The notes under the pieces: model-generated
The model's database searches: none
The model's input: the letters and a program-made list of their open reading frames with translations, nothing else
Told to the model about the DNA's origin: nothing
Part shown: positions 61,927 through 64,000 of the stretch, in pieces
How the letters are laid out: every line of letters starts with the position of its first letter
Position numbering within the stretch: position 1 is the first letter of the stretch
Source: Niallia sp. Man26
Lineage (GTDB): Bacteria > Bacillota > Bacilli > Bacillales > Cytobacillaceae
Direction of reading: 5' to 3'
DNA: 64,000 nt
Assembly: GCF_022049065.2 (NCBI RefSeq)
Contig: NZ_CP095743.1
Span: 3,363,001-3,427,000, forward strand
Program-made: the position numbers and the translations under genes

Positions 61927-63252
61927 TTAAATTTTTTGCAAAACCTTTTCATTCACAGACGGACGGCCAATGGAGTGGTAATGGACTCCAGCTTCTTCTG
62001 CCTCCGCAAGTGCATAGCAGTTCCTGCCGTCGTATACGTGCGGCGTTTTCATATTTTCTGTAAACGAAGTTAAAGGAGCATTCTTGATTTCCGGCCACTC
62101 TGTAAACACAAAGCAAATATCTGCATCCTGCAACGCTTCTTCTATGGTTGATGCAAAAGCCACTTCGGTCGGGTAGATTTTTTTGAAATTCTGTTCTCCT
62201 ACCGGATCATAGACATGCACAGATGCGCCTTCGTTCAAAAGCAAGCGAACATTCGGAATAGACGGAGCTTCTCGCAAATCATCTGTTCCCGGCTTAAAAG
62301 TGACACCTAAAACAGCCACCTTCAAGCCAGCAAAACTGGCAAAGTCTTTCCTTGCCTTTTTGATGAGCTTAAACTTCTGCTTTTCATTAACCTCAATCGC
62401 TGCCTTCACAGTGCGAAGAACATAGCCTTCTTCCTCAGACAGCCAGTGCAGCGCCTTCGTATCCTTCGGGAAGCATGAGCCACCGTAACCAATACCAGCC
62501 TGCAGAAATTTGTCCCCAATCCGGCTGTCCATGCTCATCCCTTTCGTAACATCATCAATATTAGCACCAACTGCCTCACATAGATTGGCAATATCGTTCA
62601 CAAAGGAGATTTTAAGTGCCAGAAAGTCATTGGACGCATACTTGACCATTTCCGCACTGCGGCGACCCATATTAAGAATTGGCTGCTGGAACGGCTGGTA
62701 AATTTGTGTTAAGAGCTGTCTTGCATTCTCTGATTCTGTACCGATAACGATTCGCGATGCATGCAGTGTGTCTCTGACAGCAGTGCCTTGTGCCAAAAAC
62801 TCCGGATTTGCGGCTACCTCAACGTTTATATCACGCTTCACATGCTTTTTTATAAATGCTTCGACCTTATCGTTTGTACCGATTGGAACAGTCGATTTAA
62901 TCACTACTAAACAGTCTCTTTGGACATTTTCGGCTATTTGTCTGGCCACAGTGTATAAGAACGTAAGATTGGCAGAGCCATCCTCGTTTTCTGGTGTACC
63001 GACACCGATGATGATGACACTTGAATTTGCATATGCTGATTTATGGTCTGTTGTAAAAAACAGGCTGCCAGCATCCTTATTTCTGACGATCAGCTCATCT
63101 AGCTGCGGCTCATAAATAGGAGAGATGCCTTTATTCAATAAATCAATCTTATCCTGAATGGGATCAACACATGTCACTACATGGCCTGCTTCTGCCAAAC
63201 ATACGCCAGTCACTAATCCTACATACCCTGTTCCTGCTACTGTAATCTCCAT
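61927..63252 (-). CDS. UDP-glucose 6-dehydrogenase
   Basis: This enzyme oxidises UDP-glucose twice to UDP-glucuronate, used for teichuronic acid or acidic exopolysaccharide. The 441-aa protein has the NAD site TVAGTGYVGLVTGVCLAE (4-21), GVGTPENEDGSANL, STVPIGTNDKVE, NPEFLAQGTAVRD, the catalytic Cys in GYGGSCFPKDTKAL (about 264) and GVTFKPGTDDLREAPS. It resembles TuaD/YtcA/Ugd. It lies alone, without teichuronic acid genes in the window. GGGAG is about ten bases upstream of the ATG. Confidence 0.93.
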   Translation of the reverse strand: MEITVAGTGYVGLVTGVCLAEAGHVVTCVDPIQDKIDLLNKGISPIYEPQLDELIVRNKDAGSLFFTTDHKSAYANSSVIIIGVGTPENEDGSANLTFLYTVARQIAENVQRDCLVVIKSTVPIGTNDKVEAFIKKHVKRDINVEVAANPEFLAQGTAVRDTLHASRIVIGTESENARQLLTQIYQPFQQPILNMGRRSAEMVKYASNDFLALKISFVNDIANLCEAVGANIDDVTKGMSMDSRIGDKFLQAGIGYGGSCFPKDTKALHWLSEEEGYVLRTVKAAIEVNEKQKFKLIKKARKDFASFAGLKVAVLGVTFKPGTDDLREAPSIPNVRLLLNEGASVHVYDPVGEQNFKKIYPTEVAFASTIEEALQDADICFVFTEWPEIKNAPLTSFTENMKTPHVYDGRNCYALAEAEEAGVHYHSIGRPSVNEKVLQKI

Positions 63253-63540
63253 TCGATCGAAACTCCCTCATCTTTTTATTGTCTATAAACCCGATTGCAA
63301 TCTTTTCCCTTCATTTTAGCAGTGGCTTGTAAAGCTAATTCGTCATCTTTGTAAAGGTTGTATGAACTAACCCTATCGCCTAAGGCAAACAACAGCTATC
63401 ATGGCAATTACCTAGTTTTCACACCCACTTCTTTTGTCTAAAATAGATTTCCACTATTCGCAGCCTGTTAATATTTCTTATATATTGAAAACACCTAGGA
63501 AACTAACAAGAAAAAGCGCTTTTTCGAAAGGGATTTTCTG

Positions 63541-64000
63541 TTGAATGACAAGGACTATCAATTGTTAACCGAACAGTATACACCGATGATTCACCATTTG
63601 CTGAAAAAACTATCTATCTATAAAAATAAAGAAGAGTTTTTGCAAATTGGCCTTATCAGCATCTGGGAAGCATGGCAGAACTATAAAGAAGATAAAGGAA
63701 AGTTTCACTCTTATTTGTATATGTATATGAGAGGAAGATTTCTCGATGAACTGAAACGCCGTTCTAAAGAGGAACAGCAGACTGTATACCCTGAGGAGGC
63801 ATTTTGGGAAACGGCTGGAAGTCACATGCTGACTCTAGATGAGCACTATATTCAAACATTGTGCAGTACACTTACTGCAAAAGAAGCAAAGTGGGTCACC
63901 TATTTTTCCATCCAGCAGTTGACAATAGCTGAAATTGCCGCAAAAGAGCATGTCAGCAAGTCAGCAGTGAAGGCTTGGAAAAAAGGTGCGGTAGAAAAGC
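63541..64000 (+). CDS. Small sigma-70 family RNA polymerase sigma factor (3'-truncated by the window)
   Basis: The frame is open to the right edge (153 codons visible). The start is TTG at 63541, seven bases after AAAGGGA. Region 2 is visible as EEFLQIGLISIWEAWQNYKE, then GKFHSYLYMYMRGRFLDELK, the usual core-binding and -10 recognition pattern. Region 4 has TAKEAKWVTYF and the helix-turn-helix LTIAEIAAKEHVSKSAVKAW. The lack of a region 3 and the small size fit an ECF-like or SigH/ComX-like alternative sigma factor. Promoter targets are unknown. A perfect palindrome AAAAAGCGCTTTTT lies just upstream at 63511-63524. Confidence 0.8.
   Translation, partial: MNDKDYQLLTEQYTPMIHHLLKKLSIYKNKEEFLQIGLISIWEAWQNYKEDKGKFHSYLYMYMRGRFLDELKRRSKEEQQTVYPEEAFWETAGSHMLTLDEHYIQTLCSTLTAKEAKWVTYFSIQQLTIAEIAAKEHVSKSAVKAWKKGAVEK

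Noticed and set aside
63511..63524. AAAAAGCGCTTTTT palindrome as a terminator or operator
   Set aside because: A loop-less 14-bp palindrome without further context is not enough; it is only noted beside the sigma gene.
1..64000. Mobile elements, CRISPR arrays, tRNA or rRNA genes
   Set aside because: No transposase, integrase, direct-repeat array or tRNA/rRNA-like sequence was recognised anywhere in the window.

Overview
The window is a chromosomal segment of a low-GC, endospore-forming Gram-positive bacterium of the Bacillaceae. The evidence is strong AGGAGG-type ribosome binding sites, a tricistronic gerA-gerC-gerB spore-germination operon, poly(glycerol phosphate) wall teichoic acid genes, and close resemblance of most proteins to Bacillus families. 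The gene mix would fit a Niallia/Cytobacillus-like bacillus, but genus cannot be fixed from sequence alone. No tRNA, rRNA, CRISPR array, transposase or prophage was seen.

Layout. (1) 1-16.9 kb is a cell-envelope island: partial tagG, tagF, a GT2 glycosyltransferase, a seven-PA14 autolysin, galU, an LCP ligase, tagD-tagB, galE, tagA and a second galU. Between tagA and galU2 lies a class I cyclic di-GMP riboswitch followed by a 51-codon SinI/SlrA-type anti-repressor gene. (2) 16.9-35.2 kb is mixed housekeeping: an orphan Dpp-like permease pair, ssbB with a small downstream gene, pgcA, a cupin, a chemoreceptor with a SigD-like promoter, an isochorismatase-fold hydrolase, an aldehyde dehydrogenase, a second LCP protein, a cytosolic-type gamma-glutamyltransferase, a tail-anchored GAP1-N2-like protein, VanZ-like, RpiR, beta-hydroxyacid dehydrogenase and ZIP proteins. 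(3) 35.4-41.6 kb is a fructosamine-type (frl) catabolic operon with its GntR regulator, a polar amino-acid-type ABC importer and a strong promoter carrying a tandem palindrome. (4) 41.6-45.6 kb holds a membrane GT2 polysaccharide synthase divergent from metN-metP. The space between them carries three 7-2-7 inverted repeats of SinR-operator type. (5) 45.6-56.3 kb is a reductive pyrimidine degradation cluster: aminotransferase, preT, preA, hydA, NCS1 permease, a small acidic protein, carbamoylase and divergent pucR. (6) 56.3-64 kb holds a coat-like Pro/Gly-rich protein, a VOC protein, the ger operon with a 32-aa membrane peptide gene, UDP-glucose dehydrogenase and a truncated sigma-70 gene.

How the parts fit. 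pgcA, the two GalU proteins, GalE and UDP-glucose dehydrogenase supply UDP-sugars for teichoic/teichuronic-type polymers and exopolysaccharide. The most interesting inference joins three sequence observations. A c-di-GMP riboswitch, read here as a translational ON switch, precedes a SinI-like anti-repressor. SinR-type operators overlap the promoter of a membrane polysaccharide synthase about 28 kb away. Together they suggest a direct c-di-GMP -> SinI -> SinR -> exopolysaccharide circuit. SinR itself is not in the window, so the link is a hypothesis.
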